Shown: piece after piece, positions 1 through 5,096 of the stretch
Position numbering within the stretch: the first letter of the stretch is position 1
Layout: each line of letters starts with the position of its first letter
Assembly (NCBI GenBank): GCA_902803245.1
Contig: CADCPJ010000216.1
Coordinates: 1-5,096, forward strand
Direction of reading: 5' to 3'
Length of the DNA stretch: 5,096 nucleotides
Source: an uncultured Lachnospiraceae bacterium
GTDB taxonomy: Bacteria > Bacillota > Clostridia > Lachnospirales > Lachnospiraceae
Translations under genes and position numbers: made by a program
The notes under the pieces: generated by a model
Told to the model about the DNA's origin: nothing
Databases searched by the model: none
The model's input: the letters and a program-made list of their open reading frames with translations, nothing else

Positions 1-60
1 GAGGATGTGGACGACGATCTCATCGATGCCATTTTTTCGAAATTCTGTATGGGGAAATGA
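1..60 (+). CDS. mnmE: MnmE (TrmE) tRNA-modification GTPase, C-terminal fragment
   Basis: Only the last 19 codons and the TGA stop are present; the rest lies before the window. The translation ends IFSKFCMGK, which matches the invariant C-terminal tail of MnmE (usually FCIGK), whose Cys is required for tRNA modification in E. coli MnmE. MnmE is a cytoplasmic, dimeric G protein that works with MnmG to modify the wobble uridine (U34) of a set of tRNAs using a tetrahydrofolate one-carbon unit and GTP hydrolysis. The assignment is supported by mnmG and rsmG downstream on the same strand, the classic neighbours. The Ile to Met change in FCMGK is conservative. The fragment is short, but the tail is distinctive. 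Confidence 0.9.
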   Translation, partial: EDVDDDLIDAIFSKFCMGK

Positions 61-95
61 TGACCATCGGTCCTCATTACGGAAATTGTTTTATA

Positions 96-136
96 GTCGT
101 TAACAAAATTGTCTGCATAAGCAGAACATTTCGTTT
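96..136 (+). repeat. ~41-bp repeat, copy A
   Basis: This non-coding stretch between mnmE and the lipoprotein gene matches 4968-5009 in the same orientation. Both copies share GTCGTTAAC, then AAA (one base earlier differs), then TGTCT, a variable 6-7 bases, and GCAGAACATTT followed by GTTT. About 33 of 41 positions agree with one single-base indel. Both are followed after 9-12 bases by an inverted repeat starting with CAG. The repeat contains the palindrome GTTAAC. I do not recognise it as a named operator. It could be a cis-regulatory site or part of a small interspersed repeat. Confidence 0.7.
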
Positions 137-145
137 CCCTATATG

Positions 146-190
146 CAGTTAATCTGGGCAATAGCCTTCGGCAATCCTTAAGGTTAACTG
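146..190 (+). repeat. Inverted repeat / leader hairpin upstream of the lipoprotein gene
   Basis: CAGTTAATCT (146-155) pairs with AGGTTAACTG (181-190): ten pairs including one U-G wobble. A small inner GCC-UUC-GGC hairpin (164-172) lies in the loop. It ends 10 bases before the Shine-Dalgarno at 201-205. No U-tract follows, so it is not an ordinary intrinsic terminator. It could be a leader structure that stabilises mRNA or modulates initiation, or the hairpin half of the two-part element seen again at the window end. Confidence 0.5.
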
Positions 191-200
191 GTATAAGATA

Positions 201-205
201 AGGAG
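201..205 (+). promoter_or_regulatory. Ribosome binding site of the lipoprotein gene, long spacing
   Basis: AGGAG lies 12 bases before the ATG at 218, longer than the usual 5-9. It still supports this start, because the encoded N-terminus (MRRW then a hydrophobic stretch and a Cys at 20) is a complete lipoprotein signal, and no later Met would keep it. Confidence 0.6.
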
Positions 206-217
206 ATAGACACGCTC

Positions 218-1051
218 ATGAGGAGATGGATAGCAGCTCTTGTCTTAACAGGTACGGTGGCAATCAGCGGGGGATGTGCGGCGACGGATGTTCCGGTGGT
301 GGGATCGATGACGCCGGTTCCGACTGAGACGCCGTCTCCGTTGGTGACGGCGGTCAGTACCAAGGCTCCGACCGAGACCCCGATCGCCATTATCACAACG
401 ACTCCGAAAGCGCCTTCCGTTACGCCCGTACCTGTGTCGCTGACTCCGGTTCTTGACGCGGATGACCATTTAAAGACGATCGGAAATAAGGCGGAGGGCG
501 ACTCTGTGTTCCGCGTGAAGCTCGTGAACAATACGGGAAAGGCGATCCGGAACTTCCGCATCATTTCCACACTCGCTTCCTATTACAGGGAGGAATCGAA
601 CTACGTCAATCTTCTTTCAGACGGAGATGTCTTCGCGGATAAAGAGGAGAGAATCCTGTATTACGACACCTACAGGGATCCCTCCAACGACGCCGATGAG
701 AAGAACTACAATCTGCGGCTGACCTTTGAGGACGGGTCCGTATATGAGCTGGAAGTTGTCCCGTTCTTCGATATGGAGGAGGGCATCATTCACTCCAGGA
801 ACGGCGCGCCGTATGTGACTTATCTGTCGAAGGCTTCGTCCACAGAGACGGACACTGCGGAGGGAGTGCTGCTGTACGCGGGTGAGGGGCAAATGGCGGA
901 GGACTTAAGGGGTGAGACTCCCGAAGAGGGAGGATCCCATGAGAGCGAAGACCGGCCCTATGAGGATGACACCTATGACTACGAAGATGAAGATTACGGC
1001 GGTGAGGACGGATCCGACCGCGATGACTATGACGACTATGATGAGGAATGA
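218..1051 (+). CDS. Putative lipoprotein with Pro/Thr stalk and acidic Tyr-rich tail
   Basis: I do not recognise this 277-residue protein as a named family. Residues 1-20 look like a type II signal peptide: two Arg, a hydrophobic core ([12 protein letters not shown]) and SGGC with Cys20 as the likely lipidated residue; Ser at -3 is acceptable but not typical. Residues 31-78 are rich in Pro and Thr ([25 protein letters not shown]), like an extracellular stalk. Residues 95-203 look like a small beta-rich globular domain ([18 protein letters not shown], then [17 protein letters not shown]). Residues 242-277 are mostly Asp, Glu and Tyr. It is therefore expected on the outer face of the membrane. 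It sits between mnmE and mnmG, and its TGA overlaps the first mnmG ATG in ATGA, which suggests cotranscription and translational coupling. The tail could bind divalent cations or a basic partner; that is inference. There is no sign of frameshift or truncation. Confidence 0.8.
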   Translation: MRRWIAALVLTGTVAISGGCAATDVPVVGSMTPVPTETPSPLVTAVSTKAPTETPIAIITTTPKAPSVTPVPVSLTPVLDADDHLKTIGNKAEGDSVFRVKLVNNTGKAIRNFRIISTLASYYREESNYVNLLSDGDVFADKEERILYYDTYRDPSNDADEKNYNLRLTFEDGSVYELEVVPFFDMEEGIIHSRNGAPYVTYLSKASSTETDTAEGVLLYAGEGQMAEDLRGETPEEGGSHESEDRPYEDDTYDYEDEDYGGEDGSDRDDYDDYDEE

Positions 1052-3099
1052 CGATACGGCCTATGACGGATGCGATGAAGAAAACGGGAGTAATTGAGCT
1101 GTGCGACGTGGTGGTCGTAGGGGGCGGTCACGCCGGCTGTGAGGCGGGCCTTGCCTCAGCGAGGCTCGGGCTTGAGACGGTCCTCTTTACCGTGAGCGTG
1201 GAGTCGATCGCGCTGATGCCCTGCAATCCGAATATCGGGGGGAGCTCGAAGGGACACCTTGTCCGGGAGGTCGATGCCCTTGGCGGCCAGATGGCCAAGG
1301 CGATTGACAGGACCTTCATACAGTCCAAGATGCTGAACGGCTCCAAGGGCCCGGCCGTCCACTCACTGAGGGCACAGGCGGACAAGTCCGCCTACACGAT
1401 GGAAATGAGGAGGGTTCTCGAGAATCAGGAGCATCTCACGATCCGTCAGCAGGAAGTGACCGACCTGATCACCCGCGAAGACCTGGAAAACGGAAAATAT
1501 TCAGAAATATCTGTAAATAATAAAAATTGTCTCGGTTATTTGGCGCTATTCACAGAAAACCACCAAAAACATGTGGATAATGTGGATAAATCAGATCAAA
1601 TCTGCGGAATTCGGACGATCTCCGGGGCCATTTATCTGTCGAAGGCTGTGATTCTGTGCACGGGCGTGTATTTGAAGGCCCGCTGCATCTACGGAGATGT
1701 GATGAGTGAGACCGGTCCGAACGGCCTCATGCCGGCAAACCATCTGTCTGATTCGCTTAAGGAACACGGGATCGGCCTCGTGCGGTTCAAGACGGGGACA
1801 CCGGCCCGCATCGACGGCCGCTCCATTGACTTCTCAAAATGCGTCGAGCAGAAGGGGGACGACCGCGTTGTGCCCTTCTCATTTTCTACGGATCCCGAGA
1901 CGGTTCAGATCCCGCAGAGGTCCTGCTATCTCACTTACACGAATGAGGAGACGCACCGGATCATCCGGGAAAACATCGACCGGTCCCCTCTGTACGGAGG
2001 CGTGATCCACGCGACGGGACCCAGATACTGTCCGTCGATCGAGGACAAGGTGATGAAGTTCCCGGACAAGGACAGGCACCAGGTGTTTATTGAGCCCGAG
2101 GGCAATTATACAAACGAGATGTATATCGACGGCATGAGCAGCTCGATGCCGGAGGATGTGCAGTTCGCAATGTATCGCAGCGTCCCGGGACTTGAGAATG
2201 CAAAAATTGTCCGGAACGCCTATGCCATCGAGTACGACTGCCTCTCCCCGAAGCAGCTTCTATCGACTCTGGAGTTCAAGGGGATAAGGGGGCTCTTCTC
2301 GGGCGGGCAGTTCAACGGGAGCTCCGGATATGAGGAGGCCGCGGCCCAGGGACTCATCGCGGGGATCAACGCAGCGATGTATGTTCTTCATAAGGACCCG
2401 ATCGTCCTTCTCCGATCGGAGTCCTATATCGGCGTGCTGATTGATGACCTTGTGACGAAGGAGAACTTTGAGCCCTACCGCATGATGACGAGCCGGGCGG
2501 AGTACAGGCTCCTTCTTCGTCAGGACAATGCGGACTTAAGGCTCAGGAAGTACGGATACCGGTGCGGGCTCATCTCCGATGAAGAGATGGAGAAGACAAA
2601 AGAGAAGCAGCGCAGAATAGACGAGGAGATCCTCCGGGTCAGCCGAGTTCACGTGGGGAGCGGTGACGATGTCTCCTCCTTCCTTGCAGAATGCGGGAGC
2701 ACCCCGCTCTTGTCAGGGGCCTCCCTCATGGAACTGATCCGGAGACCTGAGCTGAGCTATGAGAAGCTTGCGCCACTTGATCCCGGCCGCCCGGAACTTG
2801 AGCGCGATGTGGCGGAGCAGGTCAACATCGAGATCAAATATGCCGGATATATCGAGAGACAAAAAAAGCAGGTCGCGCAGTTTGAGAGGATGGAGCGAAA
2901 GAGAATCCCGGAGGATATCGATTATGACCTCGTCCCGTCTCTCCGCATCGAGGCGAGACAGAAGCTCAAAGACTTTCGTCCCGGGAGCATTGGGCAGGCA
3001 GCCCGCATCGCAGGGGTGAGCCCCGCCGATATCTCCGTCCTCCTTGTATATCTGAAGCAGAGACGGTCGGGACGGAACCGGTCCAAAGAGAACGGGTAA
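1048..3099 (+). CDS. mnmG: MnmG (GidA), tRNA U34 carboxymethylaminomethyl-modification FAD enzyme
   Basis: This is the FAD/NADH-dependent partner of MnmE in the cytoplasmic U34 modification of tRNA. The dinucleotide-binding motif GGGHAG is at residues 25-30. The two Cys known to be functionally important in E. coli MnmG are present: Cys59 in MPCNPNIGG and Cys328 in [11 protein letters not shown]. Other family blocks are [71 protein letters not shown] and the C-terminal [20 protein letters not shown], the region that contacts MnmE. The length of 683 exceeds the usual ~620-635. About ten residues depend on the start, and an in-frame insertion of about 35-39 residues lies around residues 149-185, in the loop between QQEVTDLI and [12 protein letters not shown]. 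The ATG at 1048 overlaps the upstream stop; the ATGs at 1063 and 1075 are alternatives, and 1075 gives the most family-like N-terminus. None has a well-placed Shine-Dalgarno, so coupling to the lipoprotein gene is likely. Confidence 0.97.
   Translation: MTIRPMTDAMKKTGVIELCDVVVVGGGHAGCEAGLASARLGLETVLFTVSVESIALMPCNPNIGGSSKGHLVREVDALGGQMAKAIDRTFIQSKMLNGSKGPAVHSLRAQADKSAYTMEMRRVLENQEHLTIRQQEVTDLITREDLENGKYSEISVNNKNCLGYLALFTENHQKHVDNVDKSDQICGIRTISGAIYLSKAVILCTGVYLKARCIYGDVMSETGPNGLMPANHLSDSLKEHGIGLVRFKTGTPARIDGRSIDFSKCVEQKGDDRVVPFSFSTDPETVQIPQRSCYLTYTNEETHRIIRENIDRSPLYGGVIHATGPRYCPSIEDKVMKFPDKDRHQVFIEPEGNYTNEMYIDGMSSSMPEDVQFAMYRSVPGLENAKIVRNAYAIEYDCLSPKQLLSTLEFKGIRGLFSGGQFNGSSGYEEAAAQGLIAGINAAMYVLHKDPIVLLRSESYIGVLIDDLVTKENFEPYRMMTSRAEYRLLLRQDNADLRLRKYGYRCGLISDEEMEKTKEKQRRIDEEILRVSRVHVGSGDDVSSFLAECGSTPLLSGASLMELIRRPELSYEKLAPLDPGRPELERDVAEQVNIEIKYAGYIERQKKQVAQFERMERKRIPEDIDYDLVPSLRIEARQKLKDFRPGSIGQAARIAGVSPADISVLLVYLKQRRSGRNRSKENG
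1490..1600 (+). other. AT-rich in-frame insertion within mnmG
   Basis: Bases 1501-1600 are 31% G+C by direct count, against 52% in 1401-1500 and 55% in 1601-1700. The insertion adds residues of low-complexity, Asn/Lys/His-rich character (for example [21 protein letters not shown]) where most MnmG proteins have a short turn between two strands. The frame stays open, so the enzyme is probably still made. The composition jump suggests DNA acquired or evolving under a different constraint from the rest of the gene. Confidence 0.75.
1572..1589 (-). promoter_or_regulatory. Two abutting perfect DnaA boxes inside mnmG
   Basis: The + strand reads TGTGGATAA twice without a gap (1572-1580 and 1581-1589), so the minus strand carries TTATCCACA twice, the consensus DnaA-binding 9-mer. 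A weaker box, CTATTCACA (one mismatch to TTATNCACA), lies at 1546-1554 in the opposite orientation, and the AT-rich run 1501-1530 is close by. This resembles part of a replication-origin or DnaA-titration region. In the protein it simply encodes HVDNVDK. Binding is inferred from the match only. Confidence 0.55.
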
Positions 3100-3119
3100 T
3101 TTGGCGAACAATGAGATGA

Positions 3120-3163
3120 GCGGATACAGATGTGTGTCCGCTTTGCTGTTCATAAAAAAGCGG
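3120..3163 (+). promoter_or_regulatory. Two mutually exclusive hairpins in the rsmG leader
   Basis: Hairpin 1: GCGGATACA (3120-3128) pairs with TGTGTCCGC (3133-3141) around a GATG loop, nine pairs with one wobble; GAACA (3106-3110) and TGTTC (3147-3151) could extend it. Hairpin 2: CCGCTTT (3138-3144) pairs perfectly with AAAGCGG (3157-3163). CCGC is used by both, so only one can form. Neither is followed by a U-tract. Hairpin 2 would cover part of the GGTGAG that precedes the small ORF at 3175. This could be an attenuation-like leader or just an mRNA-processing site in the mnmG-rsmG spacer. Confidence 0.35.
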
Positions 3164-3174
3164 TGAGCTCTAAG

Positions 3175-3222
3175 ATGGCGGAAGTTTTAAGGCTCATACA
3201 CTTCTTACGAAAATGCGACTAA
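3175..3222 (+). CDS. Possible 15-codon leader ORF before rsmG
   Basis: ATG at 3175 opens a frame encoding MAEVLRLIHFLRKCD and stopping with TAA at 3220-3222. GGTGAG at 3162-3167 is a fair Shine-Dalgarno with 7-base spacing. The stop abuts AAGGGGG, the rsmG ribosome binding site, so terminating ribosomes would stand on it, which would suit translational coupling. It has no recognisable domain and is short enough to be chance; it is called on position and spacing only. Confidence 0.25.
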   Translation: MAEVLRLIHFLRKCD

Positions 3223-3227
3223 GGGGG
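3221..3227 (+). promoter_or_regulatory. rsmG ribosome binding site
   Basis: AAGGGGG lies 5 bases before the ATG at 3233 and fixes this as the rsmG start. It differs from the ideal AAGGAGG at one base. Confidence 0.75.
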
Positions 3228-3232
3228 AAATC

Positions 3233-3952
3233 ATGCCGGCAGACCGGATAATGGAAATTACAACCGCATTTGACAGGCAGGGAATCGCGATTGACAGGAC
3301 ACAGGCGTCCAGGTTCAGTCTCTACTATGATCTGCTTATTGAGAAGAACAAGGTCATGAATCTGACAAGGATCACGGGTTTTGAGGACGCGCTGGAGAAA
3401 CATTTTGTTGACAGTGTGATGATAGCGAACTATGTGGACCTGAAGGAAGTGGAGAGCGTACTGGATCTCGGCGCAGGGGCAGGCTTTCCGGGAATTCCGC
3501 TGAAGATCGTCTACCCTCATCTTCGGCTCAGCCTCATAGACTCGGTCGGAAAAAAGATGCAGTTCGTAAAGGAAGCGGCGGAGGCTCTCGGGCTCGACCA
3601 CACTTCAGCCATGCACGTCCGGGCCGAGGATCTGGCAAGGGAAAAGGAACACAGGGAACAGTACGACCTTTGTGTCTCGAGGGCGGTCGCGAATCTCAGC
3701 ACGCTCTCGGAGTACTGCCTCCCATTCGTCAAAACCGGAGGCCTGTTTGCTGCTTACAAGTCCGCGGACTGCCATGAGGAGATTGATGCCGCGAAGGGAG
3801 CCGTATTTAAGCTGGGGGGCGGAAAGGCAGATGTCAGGTCATTTTCCCTGTGCGGCATGGGACGGAGCATCGTCCTGATAAGAAAAGAGAGGCGCACTCC
3901 ATCGGCCTATCCGAGAAAAGCGGGGACCGCAGCCCGCAGTCCCCTGAAATAG
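3233..3952 (+). CDS. rsmG: RsmG (GidB), 16S rRNA m7G methyltransferase
   Basis: This 239-residue protein is the usual length for RsmG, which transfers a methyl group from S-adenosylmethionine to N7 of a guanine in the 530 loop of 16S rRNA (G527 in E. coli numbering); loss gives low-level streptomycin resistance in several bacteria. Visible family blocks are NLTRIT and HFVDS (residues 43-61), the SAM-binding VLDLGAGAGFPGIPL (76-90), the acidic end of the next strand at LIDSVGKKMQF (101-111), VSRAVANL (148-155), and the C-terminal YPRKAGTAARSPL. It follows mnmG by 133 bp, so it may be cotranscribed or partly uncoupled by the structured leader. In the C-terminal domain, SLCGMGRSIVLIRK replaces the more usual charged stretch before RSLV, a minor variation. 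The end is intact. Confidence 0.97.
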   Translation: MPADRIMEITTAFDRQGIAIDRTQASRFSLYYDLLIEKNKVMNLTRITGFEDALEKHFVDSVMIANYVDLKEVESVLDLGAGAGFPGIPLKIVYPHLRLSLIDSVGKKMQFVKEAAEALGLDHTSAMHVRAEDLAREKEHREQYDLCVSRAVANLSTLSEYCLPFVKTGGLFAAYKSADCHEEIDAAKGAVFKLGGGKADVRSFSLCGMGRSIVLIRKERRTPSAYPRKAGTAARSPLK

Positions 3953-3997
3953 ATGTCCTATGATCCTGTCTGATCTCTGAAAGAGAAATTCCAAACC

Positions 3998-4942
3998 TTA
4001 TGATAAGATGGCCTTTGCGGTCTCCTCCGGCTCCTCAAGCATGGGGAGCTGTTTTGTGTGCTCAATCACTGTGACCTGAGCTTCCGGGAGGGCGCGCCTC
4101 CATTCTTTTATGACCGGCTCCGCGTCGCGGATCGAGCCCCCCTCGATAATCCGGACCGGCATTTTCAGATGGGAGAGGGCAAAGCGGATATCTGCATTTA
4201 TGTATTTTCCGATCTGGCATGCAGCGAAATGGTGGGCATTTCCTCCTCCGAGATGCGCGCTCTCATAATAGGTATCGACGAGGTCATCCGTGTCGTGGAA
4301 GGGATTGTAGAAATACTTCTCCGCAAAATATATATCTATCTGGGAGCGGCTTGTCAACATATTGTATATGAAGGCACCGAGAATCGGTGCGCCGAGTGCG
4401 CGGTATTTGAGTTTGGAAATGAAGTCGGGCGTCTCCTCCAGGGCCTTTTGGGAAGGCGGATTGATGAGAACGAGTGATGCGATGGCCTCCCTGTCACAGG
4501 CCGCGGCCATCACTGCGACCGGGCAGGTGAGATTCGACGCAACGAGCTTCACGGATGACAGCGACATCGCATGTATGAAATCCAGGACGAGCTGCACAAA
4601 ATAGAAGTTGGTATAGAGCGTGTGCGGCTTGTCGGACCTGCCGCATCCGGGAAGATCGATCAGGTATACTGTGTGACTTGCGGCGAGCCGGGAAACAATA
4701 TCCTTCCACTCTGCGGAGGAGGCGGCCGGGTGCAGGGCATGAAGAAGAATCACAGGGTCTCCGGCGCCGTGTTTTTCGTAATAGACCTGCACGCCCCTCC
4801 AGGAGAAGAGCTGCCCGTCAGACCTGTTTAATATGTGTTTTCTCGCAGCGTGAATATCACATATTTTATTGAATGCAAAGATTCCCCCTGCGGTGAGCAT
4901 TAAGGAGCAGAAAAAGTGCCCCGTTCGATGATCTCTGCTCAT
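3998..4942 (-). CDS. Membrane-anchored alpha/beta-hydrolase-fold protein, probably catalytically altered
   Basis: This 314-residue protein starts at the ATG at 4942, with AAGGAGG 7 bases upstream; a longer frame from 5002 lacks a ribosome binding site and would run through repeat B. Residues 9-28 form one hydrophobic segment, likely an uncleaved anchor, followed by NKICDIHAARKHI. The fold is shown by YYEKHGAGDPVILLHAL (54-70, the oxyanion-hole strand), then VYLIDLPGCGRSDKP (92-106), typical of clostridial alpha/beta hydrolases. The nucleophile elbow, normally G-x-S-x-G, reads VASNLTCPV (134-142), with Asn or Thr where Ser is expected. Near the C-terminus, KQLPMLEEPEE has Gln298 where this family usually has the catalytic His (K-H-L-P-x-L-E). 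So it may be a binding protein or use other residues (Ser136, His295). The gene is convergent with rsmG, 45 bp apart. Substrate is unknown. Confidence 0.85.
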   Translation of the reverse strand: MSRDHRTGHFFCSLMLTAGGIFAFNKICDIHAARKHILNRSDGQLFSWRGVQVYYEKHGAGDPVILLHALHPAASSAEWKDIVSRLAASHTVYLIDLPGCGRSDKPHTLYTNFYFVQLVLDFIHAMSLSSVKLVASNLTCPVAVMAAACDREAIASLVLINPPSQKALEETPDFISKLKYRALGAPILGAFIYNMLTSRSQIDIYFAEKYFYNPFHDTDDLVDTYYESAHLGGGNAHHFAACQIGKYINADIRFALSHLKMPVRIIEGGSIRDAEPVIKEWRRALPEAQVTVIEHTKQLPMLEEPEETAKAILS

Positions 4943-4949
4943 GCGAAAA

Positions 4950-4956
4950 CCTCCTT
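4950..4956 (-). promoter_or_regulatory. Ribosome binding site of the hydrolase-fold gene
   Basis: The minus strand reads AAGGAGG, a perfect Shine-Dalgarno, 7 bases before the ATG at 4942. It decides the start against the in-frame ATG at 5002. Confidence 0.85.
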
Positions 4957-4967
4957 CGAATATTTCC

Positions 4968-5009
4968 GTCGTTAACGAAACTGTCTTTCTTACGCAGAAC
5001 ATTTAGTTT
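4968..5009 (+). repeat. ~41-bp repeat, copy B
   Basis: This is the second copy of the element at 96-136, in the same strand orientation, lying between the hydrolase-fold gene and the terminal palindrome. It contains the perfect palindrome TCGTTAACGA (4969-4978) and GCAGAACATTTAGTTT (4994-5009). Relative to its neighbour gene it is reversed compared with copy A, which speaks for an interspersed repeat, or for regulation of a + strand gene beyond the window, rather than one shared promoter layout. Confidence 0.7.
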
Positions 5010-5026
5010 TTTGTAACTATTCAGCA

Positions 5027-5095
5027 CCCCTGAAATCAGAGTGAAAATCAGGCAGAGAACTAGTTTTCTGAATGGTTTTCGCTGTGATTTCGGGG
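5027..5095. repeat. ~70-bp imperfect palindrome at the window end
   Basis: The two arms meet at ACTAGT (5059-5064). From outside in, CCCC, GAAATCA, AG, GAAAA, CA and CAGA on the left pair with GGGG, TGATTTC, CT, TTTTC, TG and TCTG on the right, with one bulged T, one G-G mismatch, one 2-base internal loop and three wobble-compatible changes. In RNA or single-stranded DNA this would fold into one stem of about 33 pairs. Whether it continues past the window cannot be seen. It may be a terminator, a MITE-like element or a structured repeat. Confidence 0.75.
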
Positions 5096-5096
5096 C

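Noticed and set aside
90..103. Catabolite-repression (cre)-like site around CGTTAACA in copy A
   Set aside because: It misses two key positions of the cre consensus, and the match is worse in copy B, so the conserved box is not explained by it.
101..107. Rex-like half-site TTAACAA in copy A
   Set aside because: The required second half-site TTGTTAA is absent at the right distance and the half-site is not kept in copy B.
189..197. Extended -10-like TGGTATAAG upstream of the lipoprotein gene
   Set aside because: No good -35, and transcription would begin at or within the ribosome binding site at 201-205.
184..570. 128-codon open frame on the minus strand over the lipoprotein gene start
   Set aside because: It mirrors the Pro/Thr-rich coding region, has no recognisable domain and overlaps a gene with a clear signal peptide and ribosome binding site.
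2713..3153. 146-codon minus-strand frame over the end of mnmG
   Set aside because: It lies antisense to strongly conserved MnmG sequence and shows no family motif.
3194..3601. 135-codon minus-strand frame over rsmG
   Set aside because: Antisense to the conserved SAM-binding region of rsmG; no domain recognised.
3974..3986. TCTCT-GAA-AGAGA hairpin between the convergent rsmG and hydrolase-fold genes
   Set aside because: Only five weak pairs and no proper U-tract on either strand; too weak to call a terminator, though one would be expected in this 45-bp gap.
4058..4477. 139-codon plus-strand frame inside the hydrolase-fold gene
   Set aside because: Antisense shadow of a gene with a clear fold signature and perfect ribosome binding site.
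4959..4985. Possible promoter (AAGACA, 17 bases, AATATT) on the minus strand for the hydrolase-fold gene
   Set aside because: The start point would fall within the Shine-Dalgarno, leaving it outside the mRNA; not credible as the main promoter.
4943..5002. Upstream in-frame start at 5002 for the hydrolase-fold protein
   Set aside because: No Shine-Dalgarno precedes it, and the added 20 residues would be encoded by repeat B; the ATG at 4942 has AAGGAGG at ideal spacing.

Overview
The window reads as low-GC-branch Firmicutes chromosome (Clostridia, most likely Lachnospiraceae-like, with fairly high GC of roughly 55% in the genes). This placement rests on protein style only: MnmG carries the clostridial phrases [15 protein letters not shown] and [16 protein letters not shown], and the order mnmE - mnmG - rsmG is the conserved near-origin tRNA/rRNA modification cluster. 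No tRNA, rRNA, CRISPR array, transposase or phage gene was found.

Layout, left to right. Bases 1-60 are the last 19 codons of mnmE, ending in the FCxGK catalytic tail. A 157-bp spacer holds one copy of a ~41-bp repeat and a hairpin-forming inverted repeat. Bases 218-1051 encode an unrecognised lipoprotein with a Pro/Thr stalk, a probable beta-rich domain and a very acidic Tyr-rich tail. Its stop codon overlaps the first possible start of mnmG (1048-3099) in an ATGA, so a secreted lipoprotein sits inside a modification operon. MnmG has an in-frame, AT-rich insertion of about 35-39 codons that contains two abutting perfect DnaA boxes. A 133-bp spacer follows, with two mutually exclusive hairpins and a possible 15-codon leader ORF whose stop abuts the Shine-Dalgarno of rsmG (3233-3952). 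On the opposite strand and convergent, 3998-4942 encodes a membrane-anchored alpha/beta-hydrolase-fold protein that appears to lack the catalytic Ser and His. Upstream of it lie the second copy of the ~41-bp repeat and, at the very end of the window, a near-perfect ~70-bp palindrome.

MnmE and MnmG form the complex that installs (carboxymethyl)aminomethyl groups on wobble U34 of certain tRNAs, and RsmG methylates 16S rRNA in the 530 loop, so the core of the window tunes decoding. The lipoprotein and the hydrolase-like protein are accessory neighbours at the membrane with no evident link to that chemistry. The strongest candidates for something undescribed are the DnaA-box-bearing insertion inside mnmG and the two-part element (conserved box plus hairpin) that occurs at both ends of the window.
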